A stretch of 64,000 nt of DNA from JAGRAX01 sp041391365 (GCA_041391365.1 JAWKOC010000001.1:124001-188000); one strand, 5' to 3'. Positions 28,996 through 38,912 are shown, counted from the stretch's first letter. Numbers and translations are program-made. The notes: generated by a model not told the origin, from the letters alone.

Positions 28996-29703
28996 TCACT
29001 GCGTAAGAAAACTTTTGTATATTTTTTGTAGATCTGGAAGCTTTTCAAGAGCTTCCAGATTTTTTTCTATGGTCTGTTTATCTTTTCTAGAGATAGGCCC
29101 TGTAGCTTTGGTGTGCTGTTGACCTTTTTCTAGGTTGTGAAAAACAGATTTCATGTAGGGCAGCAAAATGGTTTCAGGCAGCTTGCATTCACTCTGCATT
29201 TTTTCAAAGGCCTGCTTCCACAACATCGTTGTGAAATTGCCACTGATCACACATAGGGCGTGATACAAAGCCTTATGTTGGGGCTCAATGGTGTAGTGTG
29301 GGTTGGGTAGATCCGGAAAAAGGTCAGCAAAAGAAATGGAATTTTTTTCTACAACGAACGGAATGGTTGCGTAAGTCGAAAGATCATAGAGATCCTCTCC
29401 CAGCATCATCAGAGGATGAACCGACATTGCTGCGGATGTGGTGAGGCTTCCGGACATATGAACAAAGGTTTTGCCAGAGAGGGTTGGTTGAGATTCAATC
29501 CATGTTGGAATGGCCGAATCTGAAATCAACACGATGATGGTATCGGCTGGAGCAAGAACACGCGGGGCTGTGGCTTCGGGATCGGTGTTGGCCTTTTTTC
29601 TGGACCATTGCACATAGGAGATGCCCAGGAGGTCAAAGTAGTAAGAGATGTGTGTGGCGGCTTTTCCGTCGCCCACCAATCCATACAGGAGTTTGTTGTT
29701 CAT
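28996..29703 (-). CDS. Rossmann-fold DUF2520 protein
   Basis: 235 residues. The N-terminal dinucleotide-binding motif G-L-V-G-D-G is followed by a Rossmann domain (about 1-120) and a helical domain with the TGPISRKD block typical of DUF2520 proteins. These resemble ketopantoate-reductase or F420-type oxidoreductases, but the substrate is unknown. Converges with the phytochelatin-synthase-like gene with no gap; that operon's terminator lies inside this gene's 3' end. Confidence 0.8.
   Translation of the reverse strand: MNNKLLYGLVGDGKAATHISYYFDLLGISYVQWSRKKANTDPEATAPRVLAPADTIIVLISDSAIPTWIESQPTLSGKTFVHMSGSLTTSAAMSVHPLMMLGEDLYDLSTYATIPFVVEKNSISFADLFPDLPNPHYTIEPQHKALYHALCVISGNFTTMLWKQAFEKMQSECKLPETILLPYMKSVFHNLEKGQQHTKATGPISRKDKQTIEKNLEALEKLPDLQKIYKSFLTQ
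29032..29066 (+). terminator. Intrinsic terminator of the dpp-ggt operon, inside the opposing gene
   Basis: Perfect 11-bp stem ATCTGGAAGCT/AGCTTCCAGAT (29032-29042 and 29050-29060), 7-nt loop, and a following T tract on the plus strand. It is embedded in codons for the C-terminal part of the DUF2520 protein (KLPDLQ...EALEKL region). Confidence 0.85.
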
Positions 29704-29817
29704 GGAAATGCAATATCGGACTTTTCAAGGAATGGAAAGGAGCGCATTGTTTGAGTTCACTTCTTTCACCTGATATAAGCCAAAGTTCCGCCTGAAAAAA
29801 AAGGCAATGAAAGAAGC

Positions 29818-30639
29818 ATGAGAGATATTCATCTAAATGAAACCACTGCCTATTATCGGTGCTCCGATCCCGAACTCAGTTTGGATCAATACAGTCAAAG
29901 ACTTTGCACGAAAGAGGGCGTTGAAAAAGCTCAGCAAATTCAAAGAGATGTTTACCCTGCGGTGAGCCGACACATTTGCGTGAGAGCCCGTCACTTTTAC
30001 GAGACCATCAAAATTGTGTTGGCGATGCATGATGTGGATGCCGTGATTTCGTTGGGATCAGGGTTCTCTCTTTTGACCTATTATCTCTCAGAAGATTTCC
30101 CCCGCGTTCAATTCATCGATTCCGATGTGGCCACGGTTCTCAAAGCTCGAAAAGATCGAATCCGGGAATTGCAAAAGTATTTTGGTCCACAGATTTTGCA
30201 TGTGGAACAGAAGATCTTCGATGTGTCGAAACTTGCCAAAGCCAAAGGTGAAATCAAAAACTTTTTTCCTTACAAAAAGCCTTTGTTCGTGATGGAGGGG
30301 ATGTCGTACTATCTGACCAGCAAGGAGTTGCAGTGGCTTTTTGATTCCTTTCATCAATACAATCAATTTTTTTGCATGTACGACTACTGGCCATCGACTG
30401 CCCGTCGTTCATTGATTTTCAACAAAATGATTTCGCTGATTGAGAACCAGGAAGCCGGAGAAGCTCAAATCACCGTCGTCAAACCCGAAGACTTTCAAAA
30501 GATGGAAGGGGCCGTCCATCTAGTGGAGGACAAAGGTTTGGACGAGATCGAAAAAAAATGGGCCAGACAACCTTATGAGCTGGAAGATCCCAACGAAACG
30601 GTTCCTTCACGCTTCCGAGTGATATCAAAAAATACGTAG
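29818..30639 (+). CDS. SAM-dependent methyltransferase, leucine carboxyl methyltransferase-like
   Basis: 273 residues. The N-terminal ETTAYYRCSDPELS and motif I SLGSGFSLLTYYL, then FIDSD, LFVMEGMSYYLT, are features of the LCM/PPM methyltransferase family (o-methyltransferases acting on small molecules or protein C-termini). Single gene after a 115-bp gap. Substrate unknown. Confidence 0.75.
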   Translation: MRDIHLNETTAYYRCSDPELSLDQYSQRLCTKEGVEKAQQIQRDVYPAVSRHICVRARHFYETIKIVLAMHDVDAVISLGSGFSLLTYYLSEDFPRVQFIDSDVATVLKARKDRIRELQKYFGPQILHVEQKIFDVSKLAKAKGEIKNFFPYKKPLFVMEGMSYYLTSKELQWLFDSFHQYNQFFCMYDYWPSTARRSLIFNKMISLIENQEAGEAQITVVKPEDFQKMEGAVHLVEDKGLDEIEKKWARQPYELEDPNETVPSRFRVISKNT

Positions 30640-30686
30640 TCATTATCACGAATCCAAGACTCAAATGCAGTGAGATGTTTTTTTAA

Positions 30687-30764
<78 letters not shown>

Positions 30765-30829
30765 ACAAAATTGACATGAGAAATTAGATTCTCAAGGATT
30801 CATGTGTTTACACGTCTTGGCTTCCAATT

Positions 30830-31432
30830 TCAAAGAAATTGGCGGATTTTTTGGCCCAAAGCTTCCAAGGCTTTGGCCCTGTGGCTCAACGTGTTTTTTT
30901 TCTCCCGTGTGATTTCAGCCATGGTTTTGCCCTGATCAGGAAGATAAAAATGAGGATCATAGCCAAATCCTTCTGATCCTTGAGGATTTTCATGGATCAC
31001 TCCTTCACATGTTTCCTTGCTGCTGAGAATGCTGCCATCTTTCCAAATCAGCACCATCGCGCATACATAAAAGGCGGGGCTTCCCAAAAGGTTTTTGGAA
31101 CGCAGCTGCTCGATGAGTTTTTGGTTGTTTTCTTTGTCTGAGGCTTCGGGTCCCGCATAGCGAGCCGAGTAAATCCCGGGTTGGCCATTCAAGGCAGGAA
31201 CCACCAAACCTGAGTCATCGGCCAGGCATGGAATTTCCAATCGTTTCCAATAGCTCAGGGCCTTTTTTAGCGCGTTTCCCTCAAAGCTCAGAGCGTCTTC
31301 TACGATCTCGATCGGTTCACTTAGGTCTTGGGGCGACTGCAGGTGTAGGGATGACTGCGGGTAAAAATATGAAAAAAAATGTTCGCATTCTTTTTTTTTT
31401 CCTGGGTTGGTAGAAGCCAGAAAAAGATTCAC
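30830..31432 (-). CDS. rdgB: Non-canonical purine NTP pyrophosphatase (RdgB/HAM1)
   Basis: 200 residues. ASTNPGKKKE at the N-terminus, ADDSGLVVPALNGQPGIYSARYAG, and C-terminal SHRAKAL are the family signature. It removes dITP and XTP from the nucleotide pool. The start is a GTG overlapping the rph stop (GTGA), giving the common rph-rdgB gene pair. Confidence 0.96.
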   Translation of the reverse strand: MNLFLASTNPGKKKECEHFFSYFYPQSSLHLQSPQDLSEPIEIVEDALSFEGNALKKALSYWKRLEIPCLADDSGLVVPALNGQPGIYSARYAGPEASDKENNQKLIEQLRSKNLLGSPAFYVCAMVLIWKDGSILSSKETCEGVIHENPQGSEGFGYDPHFYLPDQGKTMAEITREKKNTLSHRAKALEALGQKIRQFL

Positions 31433-32154
31433 GATTGCTTATCCATGCATTGTTTCTGGACTTGTTGAATCTGACGACAGGCTTGAATGGCCGCTTCCAT
31501 CATGGAAAATGCCTCAGAAATAGAAAAGGTCTCTTGCTCGCCTGTTCCTTGGATTTCGACCAATTGATTTTCTCCCAGCAACACGATGTTCATGTCCACG
31601 TCGCAGGAAGAGTCTTCTTCATAGTTTAAGTCAACCAGGACTTCTCCCATTTTTTTTCCTACGCTGATGGCCGACAAAGGGTTCAATATAGGGGTTTCTT
31701 TCAACAGCCCTTTTTTCAGCAGACCTTCGATGGCCAGACACAGAGAAACAAAAGCACCGTTGATGGAAGCTGTGCGTGTTCCACCATCTGCTTGCAAAAC
31801 ATCACAATCGATGGTGATGGTCCGTTCGCCCAATTTTTTTGGATCGACACATGCGCGAAGACTTCGCCCGATCAAGCGTTGAATCTCTTGTGTTCGTCCA
31901 CCGAGTCTACCTTGCGTGGCTTCTCTTCGCGTTCGTGTGTGCGTGGATCGAGGAAGCATGGAATATTCAGCCGTGATCCATCCTTTTTTCTTGCCTTCCA
32001 TAAATGGGGGGACTTTTTCTTCGACGGTGGCTGTGGTCAAAACCCAAGTTCCACCCATTTTGACTAGGCAGGAACCTTCGGCATGGGCCGTGAAGTGAGG
32101 ATGAAACTCAAGACTACGAATCTGATGAAGCTCTCTTGCGTCTTTTCTTATCAT
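31429..32154 (-). CDS. rph: Ribonuclease PH
   Basis: 241 residues from the ATG at 32154 (MIRKDARE), the usual length. Conserved blocks: EGSCLVKMGGT, WITAEYSMLPRSTHTRTRRE, EIQRLIGRSLRA, TITIDCDVLQADGGTRTASI, SCDVDMN. A phosphate-dependent exoribonuclease that trims tRNA 3' ends. Overlaps the upstream amidase-like gene by about 41 bp and rdgB by 4 bp. Confidence 0.96.
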   Translation of the reverse strand: MIRKDARELHQIRSLEFHPHFTAHAEGSCLVKMGGTWVLTTATVEEKVPPFMEGKKKGWITAEYSMLPRSTHTRTRREATQGRLGGRTQEIQRLIGRSLRACVDPKKLGERTITIDCDVLQADGGTRTASINGAFVSLCLAIEGLLKKGLLKETPILNPLSAISVGKKMGEVLVDLNYEEDSSCDVDMNIVLLGENQLVEIQGTGEQETFSISEAFSMMEAAIQACRQIQQVQKQCMDKQS

Positions 32155-32890
32155 GGCTGCGAAATATGCCTTTCTGAACAAAGAGGTCAAGACCTAAAGC
32201 GATCTTTTCGGAGAGTTCTTTAATTTCTTGCGATGCGTTGAAGTCCGGGTCGTATTCAGCAGGGGTGAAGAAAATTTCCAAAGCGACAGCCGGGGCGGAA
32301 ATTCCGTAGAGAGACGCCATGGGGGCTTTTTGGTCGATGGAGACCTGTCCAGATTTTCCATTGGAGGGCAGCACCAAAGCCATTTCAGAAGCCAATGCAA
32401 GGGAAGTATCATAAAAAGGATCATGAGCATGATCCAAACGAGTAAGAGCAGAGATGGGCGCTTCGTCTTTTCCTTCGAGGACATGGATTTTTACCCACGG
32501 TTTTGGATCACTTTTTCTCGTGGAAAGGGCCAAATGAACCCATATAGCCTCGTCTTCGGCATTGATCAGTTTGCGTCGATCGGCTACATCCAAGTCATAA
32601 TCCCCCACACGGGTCAGCACGATGGGAGCTTTTTTGCTGCGATCCCACTGATCTTGGATGGAAGATGCCAGATCAAGGAGCAATTGACTTTCGCTCAACG
32701 TTCCGTAAGAGAGTCCTTTGTGGGTCCCCCCGAAGGCAGGGTCGAGGAAAATTTTCATGTCGGCACGGGCGGCTGGACTCCCCGTCCATAGCATCAAAAA
32801 AACGCTCACCCATACGAGTTTCAAAAAAACATTCACACCGTGTACATAGCAGATTCTTCTTTGGTTCCAAAGGGATCTGAACCTTCCCAT
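32114..32890 (-). CDS. Degenerate N-acetylmuramoyl-L-alanine amidase-like protein
   Basis: 258 residues if the ATG at 32890 is used; a GTG at 32836 gives a more compact signal peptide (VNVFLKLVWVSVFLMLW...ARA). The fold order of Amidase_3 is visible: LDPAFGG (normally LDPGHGG), LTRVGD, then an HLALS segment (normally H in SIHAN) and ALEIFF (normally VE-GF). The first zinc ligand His is Phe here, so catalysis is doubtful. It may bind peptidoglycan or be a scaffold. The stop lies inside rph. Confidence 0.65.
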   Translation of the reverse strand: MGRFRSLWNQRRICYVHGVNVFLKLVWVSVFLMLWTGSPAARADMKIFLDPAFGGTHKGLSYGTLSESQLLLDLASSIQDQWDRSKKAPIVLTRVGDYDLDVADRRKLINAEDEAIWVHLALSTRKSDPKPWVKIHVLEGKDEAPISALTRLDHAHDPFYDTSLALASEMALVLPSNGKSGQVSIDQKAPMASLYGISAPAVALEIFFTPAEYDPDFNASQEIKELSEKIALGLDLFVQKGIFRSHDKKRRKRASSDS

Positions 32891-32945
32891 TGTGGGATCA
32901 ACGTGGGGTTTCTTTTTTTTTCAATTCAGCGTAAAAGTATCACCA

Positions 32946-34577
32946 ATGTTGAAAGTCGCATTGGCCCAGATCAACACAGCTTGTGGAGATGTCGAGGGGA
33001 ACGAAAAAAAGATATCTATGTTTCTGGGCAGCGATAAAGCCCAGAATGCAGATTTGGTCATTTTTCCGGAATTGTCCCTTGTGGGATATCCTCCCAAAGA
33101 TCATTTGACGGATACTGATGCGGTCACTCGTTGCGAAGAGGCTTTGGCCAGGCTCATGAAAAAACATCATGACCAAAGTTTTGTTGTGGGAAGTGTTCGT
33201 TCTCGTCAGGGACAATTGCACAATGTGGCTCTATGGGTCGATGAAGGCAAAATCATCGCCGAATATGAAAAAGCTCTTCTTCCTAGTTATGATGTCTTCT
33301 ACGAGAAACGATTTTTTTCTCCGCGAAAAAAAGAGTTTTCTCCTGTCATGTGGAAAAACTATAAAGTTGCACTGACCATTTGTGAAGATTTTTGGTTTCG
33401 AGATGGGCAGAGTGGGGCCATGTATGATTTTGACCCTGTAACGTCTCAGTTGGAGAAAGGAGCAGATTTTTTAATCAATCTGTCGGCTTCTCCTTTTGCC
33501 CAAGGTAAACCAACCTATCGAAGAGAACTGGCGGCATATTATGCACGAAAGTATCAAACCCCATTTTTGTTTTGCAATTTGATCGGCGGAAATGACGATC
33601 TTATTTTTGATGGCCAAAGTTTTGCAATGGATGCCAGAGGTATGATCTGTGCCCAAGCTCTTGCCTTTCAAGAAGATTTGCTTCATGTTGATTTGCCCAT
33701 GCTTCATGCCAAAAGCATGGAAGAATCTAGTGATGATCTGGAACAAAAAATTGATGCCATTTGTCTGGGCATCAAAGATTTTGTTCGAAAAAATAAACAA
33801 CGAAAAGTGTGGGTAGCTCTATCGGGGGGAATCGATTCTGCATGTGTCGCTCAGCTCGCATGCAGAGCGTTGGGAAACTTGGAATGTTCACTTGGTGTAT
33901 ATGCCCTCCGAATACAGTCATGAGATGAGCCAAAGCGCGGCTAGAGAAATAGCAAAAAATCTTGGTTGCGATTATCGAGAAATCAGTATTGATTCGCTCA
34001 AGAGCGAGTTTGAAAAGATGCTTTCTTCATCCTTTGAAAACTCTTCCGTGAGTGTGGCTTTGAAAACATTCAGGCTCGTATCCGAGGTAGTTTGATCATG
34101 GCACTCTCCAATCAGTTTGGAGGTTTTGTTCTTTCCACGGGCAACAAATCGGAAATTGCGGTGGGATACTGTACATTGTATGGTGATATGGTGGGTGCCT
34201 TGAGCCCCATCGGAGATTTGTACAAACACGAAGTATATGACGTTTCGGCGTTCCTCAACAAAGATCATCCAACGATCCCAACACAAGTGTATTCTCGGCC
34301 ACCTTCAGCAGAGCTTCGAAAAGATCAGAAAGATCAAGATTCTCTTCCTCCATATGAAACTTTGGACGCCATTTTGAAAATGCTCATCGAAAAAAACTCA
34401 TCCTATCAACAAATCTGCAGTCAAGGTTTTGACTCTTCGCTGGTCAAAGAAATTTTTGATAAATATCATCAGGCAGAGTTCAAACGGTTTCAAGCAGCAC
34501 CCATTTTAAAACTCAGCCGAAAGTCATTTGGATCTGGTAGACTATTTCCTCTTGCGAGACAAAGCTATGAAGATTGA
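32946..34577 (+). CDS. nadE: Glutamine-dependent NAD+ synthetase, with two compensating frameshifts
   Basis: Read across two indels it gives about 543 residues, the normal length. N-terminal nitrilase (glutaminase) domain: Glu in FPELSLVGYP, Lys in EKALLPSYDVFYEKRFF, Cys in LTICEDFWF. C-terminal ATP pyrophosphatase domain: SGGIDSA, then NKSEIAVGYCTLYGDMVG. The frame shifts +1 near 33881 (extra G in TTGGAATG) and returns near 34062 (missing base before AAAACATTCAGG). Makes NAD from deamido-NAD and glutamine. The gene is normally essential, so an error or frameshifting is more likely than decay. Overlaps nadK. Confidence 0.85.
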
Positions 34578-35436
34578 TTTCATTGCAGTGGTCTACAAAA
34601 AAAGTGTTTACCAAAAGCAAGTTCTTGAAAAAGGTGAAGATTCAAAATTCGGAAAACTTATCGAAGACAATCATCCATCGTGCGAAAATTCTTCCCAGCC
34701 ATCTTCAGCATCAGAAGTGTCTTGAACATGTGAAGGATGTTCTCGATCGGCGCGGCATTCGAAGTACGTTTTTTCATCGAAGCGAAGATTTTGACGAGTC
34801 TGTGTATGACCTTGTGGTGAGCGTTGGTGGAGATGGAACATTTTTAGATGCTTCCAAGAATGTGAAGATTAAACCCATGTTGGGGGTCAATTCGTGCCCT
34901 CAAGATAGCGTCGGAAGATTTTCGGCGGTCACCCAAGAAAGTTTTGAAACTTTTCTAGATCAAATTTCTTCGACCAAATCAACTCTAAGGCCTTGACTCG
35001 ACTTAGGGTGATTTTGGAAAATCGAGAGCTTCGACCTGCACTCAACGATGTGTTGATCACCAACCGAAACCCCGCTTCTACTTCTCGGTATCTTTTTTCT
35101 TTGGGAGACATTACAGAGGAGCATCGATCGTCAGGGATTTGGGTTTCTACTGCGGCGGGGTCCACGGCCGCCATATCAGGGGCGGGAGGAGTGAATCTTC
35201 CTTTGGACAGTACTAGCTATCAATTTGTGATTCGAGAACCCTATGAATATCGAGACATTCAACTTCGTTTGAAGAAAAAAATCTTGGAAGCTGATCACGT
35301 GATCCAAGTGGTGTCAAAAATGCGAAGAGGTTCGGTATACATTGATGGCTCGGGATATCGATATGCATTTCGCTTTGGTCAGAGACTTGTGATTGACGCC
35401 AAAGCCCCAACACTCCACGTATTTGGTCTCCAGTGA
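34567..35436 (+). CDS. nadK: NAD kinase, with two compensating frameshifts
   Basis: Read across two indels it gives about 289 residues, full length. The N-terminus MKIDFIAVVYKKSVYQ is in one frame. The middle, HRAKILPSHLQHQ through VSVGGDGTFLDASKN, is in the next. ALTRLRV, LNDVLITNRNPAS and STAAGSTAAI are back in the first. The shifts lie near 34668 (+1) and 34988 (-1). GGDGT is the NAD kinase catalytic motif. Phosphorylates NAD to NADP in the cytoplasm. Overlaps nadE by 11 bp and recO by 4 bp. Confidence 0.85.
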
Positions 35437-36167
35437 AACACAAAGAGGTTCAAGAGCTTGAAGCCATTGTATTGGGAGTCATTCCCTATGGCGAATTCGA
35501 TCAGATCGTGTCCCTCTATACAAGACAACATGGAAAAATTTCTGGGTTTGCACCTTCAGCCAAACGAAGCAAAAAGAGATTTGGTGGGTGTTTTCAAATC
35601 ATGGCCAAACTTTTGGTCATTGCCTCACCGCCAGCATCCTCCCAAAAAACCTTATGGAGATTGCAGGAAGCAAAGCTGACCGATTTGTATTTGGGGCATC
35701 GAAGTCATTTGTTTTCTCTCTCAACCTTGAGCTATTTCTGTGAATGTGTTTCCACTTTTCTTCCCGAGGGCGATCCCAATGAGGCCATGTATGAATGGCT
35801 TTGCAATGTGTTGAAAGATTATCCACAAAACAATGATTTCGGCTCTATGTTTCGATTTGAAGTTGAACTCCTCAGCGCGCTCGGATTTCGTCCGAGTTTG
35901 CATCAGTGTGTGGACTGCCTCAAAAATTTTGAAGACAAACGCAGACGTTTTTTTTCCTTTGAAAAAGGAGGAGTTGTTTGTGATCAGTGCAGTCGAGAGG
36001 GAGAAGGAAAAATGATTGAGTCATTTCCCAGTTTATTGACTTCCGAGATTTCTCGTTTGGATTTTATTGCATGGATTCATACGTTCCATGATTTTTTGTC
36101 GTTCAACTCTGAAAAAACGTTAAAAAGCCAAAGCTTTAGAAATGAGATTTTGTATGAAAGCCTCTAA
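35433..36167 (+). CDS. recO: DNA repair protein RecO
   Basis: 244 residues, GTG start overlapping the nadK stop. N-terminal OB fold (EAIVLGVIPYGEFDQIVSLYT, split as EAIVLG...DQIVSLYT), helical core, and a zinc finger with CVDC and CDQC. Helps RecR load RecA on SSB-coated gaps. Part of the nadE-nadK-recO-mazG run. Confidence 0.92.
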   Translation: MKHKEVQELEAIVLGVIPYGEFDQIVSLYTRQHGKISGFAPSAKRSKKRFGGCFQIMAKLLVIASPPASSQKTLWRLQEAKLTDLYLGHRSHLFSLSTLSYFCECVSTFLPEGDPNEAMYEWLCNVLKDYPQNNDFGSMFRFEVELLSALGFRPSLHQCVDCLKNFEDKRRRFFSFEKGGVVCDQCSREGEGKMIESFPSLLTSEISRLDFIAWIHTFHDFLSFNSEKTLKSQSFRNEILYESL

Positions 36168-36960
36168 GTCATTTTCTCAGTTGGTGGAAATCATGGAAAT
36201 CCTTCGTTCTGAACGTGGATGTCCTTGGGATCGAGAACAAACCCATCAAAGCATCGCCAAGTATTGTATTGAGGAAGCCTATGAGGTGGTTGATGCCATT
36301 GAAAAACAAGATTGCAATGAATTGAAGAAGGAGCTTGGAGATTTGCTTTTGCAGGTTGTCTTTCATTCGCAAATGGCCAAAGAGTCTGAATTTTTTTCCA
36401 TCGAGGATGTGATCAAGGCTATCAATGAGAAAATGATCTTTCGTCATCCTCATGTATTTGGGGATGTGGAGGTGACCTCGTCCGCGCAGGTCAAAGAAAA
36501 TTGGGAAGCACTCAAACAACAAGAGAAGTCATCTCATTCGAAGAGAAATCATCGCATGGAAGGAATCCCTCAGAGTATGCCAGCACTTCTCAAAGCTTAT
36601 CGTCTGGGTGAAAAAGCGGCCACAGTTGGGTTTGATTGGGATGATTCACAGGGTGTGCGAGAAAAAGTTAAGGAAGAGTGGAAAGAGTTTGAGCAGGCCC
36701 AAGGGGCAAAAGACCAAGAAGAAGAGTTTGGCGATCTTCTCTTTGCCATGGCTCAATGGGCTCGTCATCATGGAATAGATCCAGAGCGATGTCTTCAAAA
36801 AGCCAACCAAAAGTTTTGTACCCGGTTCTCCCTCATGGAAGATGAGTTGGATCGACTCTCAAAGACATTTTCTGACCTACAGTCCCATCAATTGGAACAG
36901 TTGTGGGATCAGATCAAAGAAAAAGAAAAGTCATCTATTGATCAAAATCCAACAAAATGA
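36154..36960 (+). CDS. mazG: Nucleoside triphosphate pyrophosphohydrolase MazG
   Basis: 268 residues from the ATG at 36154 (a Met at 36142 is also possible), overlapping recO by 14 bp. Tandem MazG domains. The first has RGCPWDREQTH, EEAYEVVDAIE and KELGDLLLQVVFH; the second has EEWKEFEQA and EFGDLLFAMAQWAR, with the acidic metal-binding EExxE/ExxD sites. Hydrolyses NTPs to NMP and pyrophosphate, cleaning the nucleotide pool like rdgB. Confidence 0.94.
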   Translation: MKASKSFSQLVEIMEILRSERGCPWDREQTHQSIAKYCIEEAYEVVDAIEKQDCNELKKELGDLLLQVVFHSQMAKESEFFSIEDVIKAINEKMIFRHPHVFGDVEVTSSAQVKENWEALKQQEKSSHSKRNHRMEGIPQSMPALLKAYRLGEKAATVGFDWDDSQGVREKVKEEWKEFEQAQGAKDQEEEFGDLLFAMAQWARHHGIDPERCLQKANQKFCTRFSLMEDELDRLSKTFSDLQSHQLEQLWDQIKEKEKSSIDQNPTK

Positions 36961-37099
36961 CGGAGTCGCGAAGATCCTTCAGAACCCTCTGAAGATTTTG
37001 CTGGTATTCTGACACTGCACTTTGAATGTTGAGTTGGCATTCTTTCAATGCATTCTCATATTCTTTTCGAAAGTCGCTTTTTGGCATTTGTTCGGCCAT
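36935..37099 (-). CDS. Small coiled-coil hypothetical protein
   Basis: 54 residues from the ATG at 37099, preceded by GGAGAAC. Charged, heptad-like helix throughout (EYENALKECQ, SAVSEYQQNLQRVLKDLRD). No signal peptide and no known family. The C-terminus overlaps the end of mazG by 26 bp tail to tail. Confidence 0.55.
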   Translation of the reverse strand: MAEQMPKSDFRKEYENALKECQLNIQSAVSEYQQNLQRVLKDLRDSVILLDFDQ

Positions 37100-37267
37100 G
37101 TGTTCTCCTTTGTTTGTACCCACAAAAGAATATTTCAAAGGTCATGCCAAAATGTCCTTCTGAAAAAGGTGTAAAAATGGATTAAAAACAGTTACTTAGA
37201 ATGTTGCGCGACGTTATAGGCTGTGACACTGCACGGGACATGGGAGGAATGAATGTCCCATTCATGG

Positions 37268-38911
37268 CTACAACAGAATGAACATCATGCCGAGGAGCAG
37301 GCAGACCATGATCAACAACATGTAGATAGAAAACGAAATGGATTTGGCGTCGCTGGGTGAATCTGAAATCATTTTTTGATACGTCGATTTTTCGGTTGCA
37401 AGCATCCATGTGTTGATGTGTTTGAGTGCGTTGACAATTTTTTTCCCGGCTTTTGCCAAGGGAAAGAGAATCAATGTGTCGACATCTTCATAGCCCTGAT
37501 TGCTGGGGGTAAGCCATATTTTCGCAATCCAAAAACCAAGACCTACACCTCCCAGCAAAGAGACATCTGTCAGAAACAATTCCCAGTCATAGGGGTGAAA
37601 ATCCACCACTCCCGGAAGACGAGAGTACAAAAGATCAGGAAAAACTCCCACCACAAAGCACATCAGTCCTACCACAGCCATAGCTATGATCATCGATCGA
37701 GGAAGAGGGGTTGGTTGATAGTCGGTGTGGTTGTTTTTGATGAACGTATAGTAAGGCAACTTCAATCCAACCGACAAAAAAGTTCCAACGCTTGCGGCTT
37801 TGAGTGTCCAAGCCAACCATGCGTACTGGTGGGCGGCTTCGATGACCATGCTTTTGCTGACATAACCATTGAAAAAAGGGAATCCAGAAATAGATACAGC
37901 ACCAATCATGTAAAAACAAAAGACCCATGGGAGCGCTTTTCCAAGGTTTCCGAGGGATGATATCTTTTCCCGACCGATCGCATGCACGACGGCTCCTGCG
38001 GACATGAACAATAGTGATTTGTACAAAATGTGGCAAACTGCATGAGCTGCACTACCTTGCAGACTCAGGGTCGTTCCCAATCCAACCCCACAAACCATGA
38101 AGCCTACCTGACTTACGATGTGATACGACAAAAGGCGACGAATGTTGTTTTCCATCAACGCATAGATGGCTCCAAACAAAGCCATGAAAGCTCCAATGAC
38201 AACCAAAGGTGCAAAACCGGGAAAAAAACGAATCAGTGCATACACAGATGTTTTGGTCACAAACACGCTGAGAATCACGGACCCAAAGATGGAGGCTTTG
38301 GGATAGGCGTCTTTGATCCAGGTGTGGAATGGGAAACAGGCGGCATTGATCAAACAGGAGAACAAAATAAAAAGCTGTGCAGGGTGGTGTATGCTTCCAT
38401 AAGAAAACGGCAGATGATCGCGAATGGCCCATGCCACACCGACCATGAGCATGCCACCTCCCAGAGAATGATAGATAAGATATCGAAGGCCTGCGCTTTT
38501 GGCGCTTTTTCCTGGTCCCATCCATACGATAAAAAAGGAAGCCAAGGACATCAGCTCCCAGTATACGAAAAATTCGATCCAGTGTTGTGCAAGAACAACT
38601 CCAATGGCCATCAAGGCATGGAAGATCATTGTTAGCACTTCAGATTTATGGCTGCTCGTCCAGGAATAGACGCTTGCGGTGGCAAGGACAAACAAATAGG
38701 TCGTGGCAAAAAGTTTTTGCAGGGGTTGTACAGAGTCTATGGCAAACAGAGATGGAAAAAAACCATGCCACGAAAAGGGCCAAGACCATTCCAAAAACCA
38801 CGCGAAACACAATAGGGTTGACACAACCATGGTGGTTGCTTGAATCCATTTTTGTTTTGAAAACAAAAAAACAGGAAAAAGAATCAAAAACAAACTCAGT
38901 GGATGAATCAT
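37268..38911 (-). CDS. Proton-antiporter subunit, MnhD/NuoM-like, third copy
   Basis: 547 residues from the ATG at 38911 (GGAGGAG at good distance). About 14 membrane spans. Conserved EFFVYWELMSLASFF (ion-channel Glu), FHTWIKDAYPKAS, TKTSVYALIRF and HILYKSLLFMSAGAV mark the antiporter-like subunit family shared by Mrp, Mbh and complex I. The C-terminal extension runs beyond the core. Last gene of the operon; it would form an additional ion-translocating arm. Confidence 0.88.
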   Translation of the reverse strand: MIHPLSLFLILFPVFLFSKQKWIQATTMVVSTLLCFAWFLEWSWPFSWHGFFPSLFAIDSVQPLQKLFATTYLFVLATASVYSWTSSHKSEVLTMIFHALMAIGVVLAQHWIEFFVYWELMSLASFFIVWMGPGKSAKSAGLRYLIYHSLGGGMLMVGVAWAIRDHLPFSYGSIHHPAQLFILFSCLINAACFPFHTWIKDAYPKASIFGSVILSVFVTKTSVYALIRFFPGFAPLVVIGAFMALFGAIYALMENNIRRLLSYHIVSQVGFMVCGVGLGTTLSLQGSAAHAVCHILYKSLLFMSAGAVVHAIGREKISSLGNLGKALPWVFCFYMIGAVSISGFPFFNGYVSKSMVIEAAHQYAWLAWTLKAASVGTFLSVGLKLPYYTFIKNNHTDYQPTPLPRSMIIAMAVVGLMCFVVGVFPDLLYSRLPGVVDFHPYDWELFLTDVSLLGGVGLGFWIAKIWLTPSNQGYEDVDTLILFPLAKAGKKIVNALKHINTWMLATEKSTYQKMISDSPSDAKSISFSIYMLLIMVCLLLGMMFILL

Positions 38912-38912
38912 A

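Noticed and set aside
37100..37267. Searched for a gene or terminator between the small coiled-coil gene and the mnh operon end
   Set aside because: Nothing beyond short AT-rich sequence was found.
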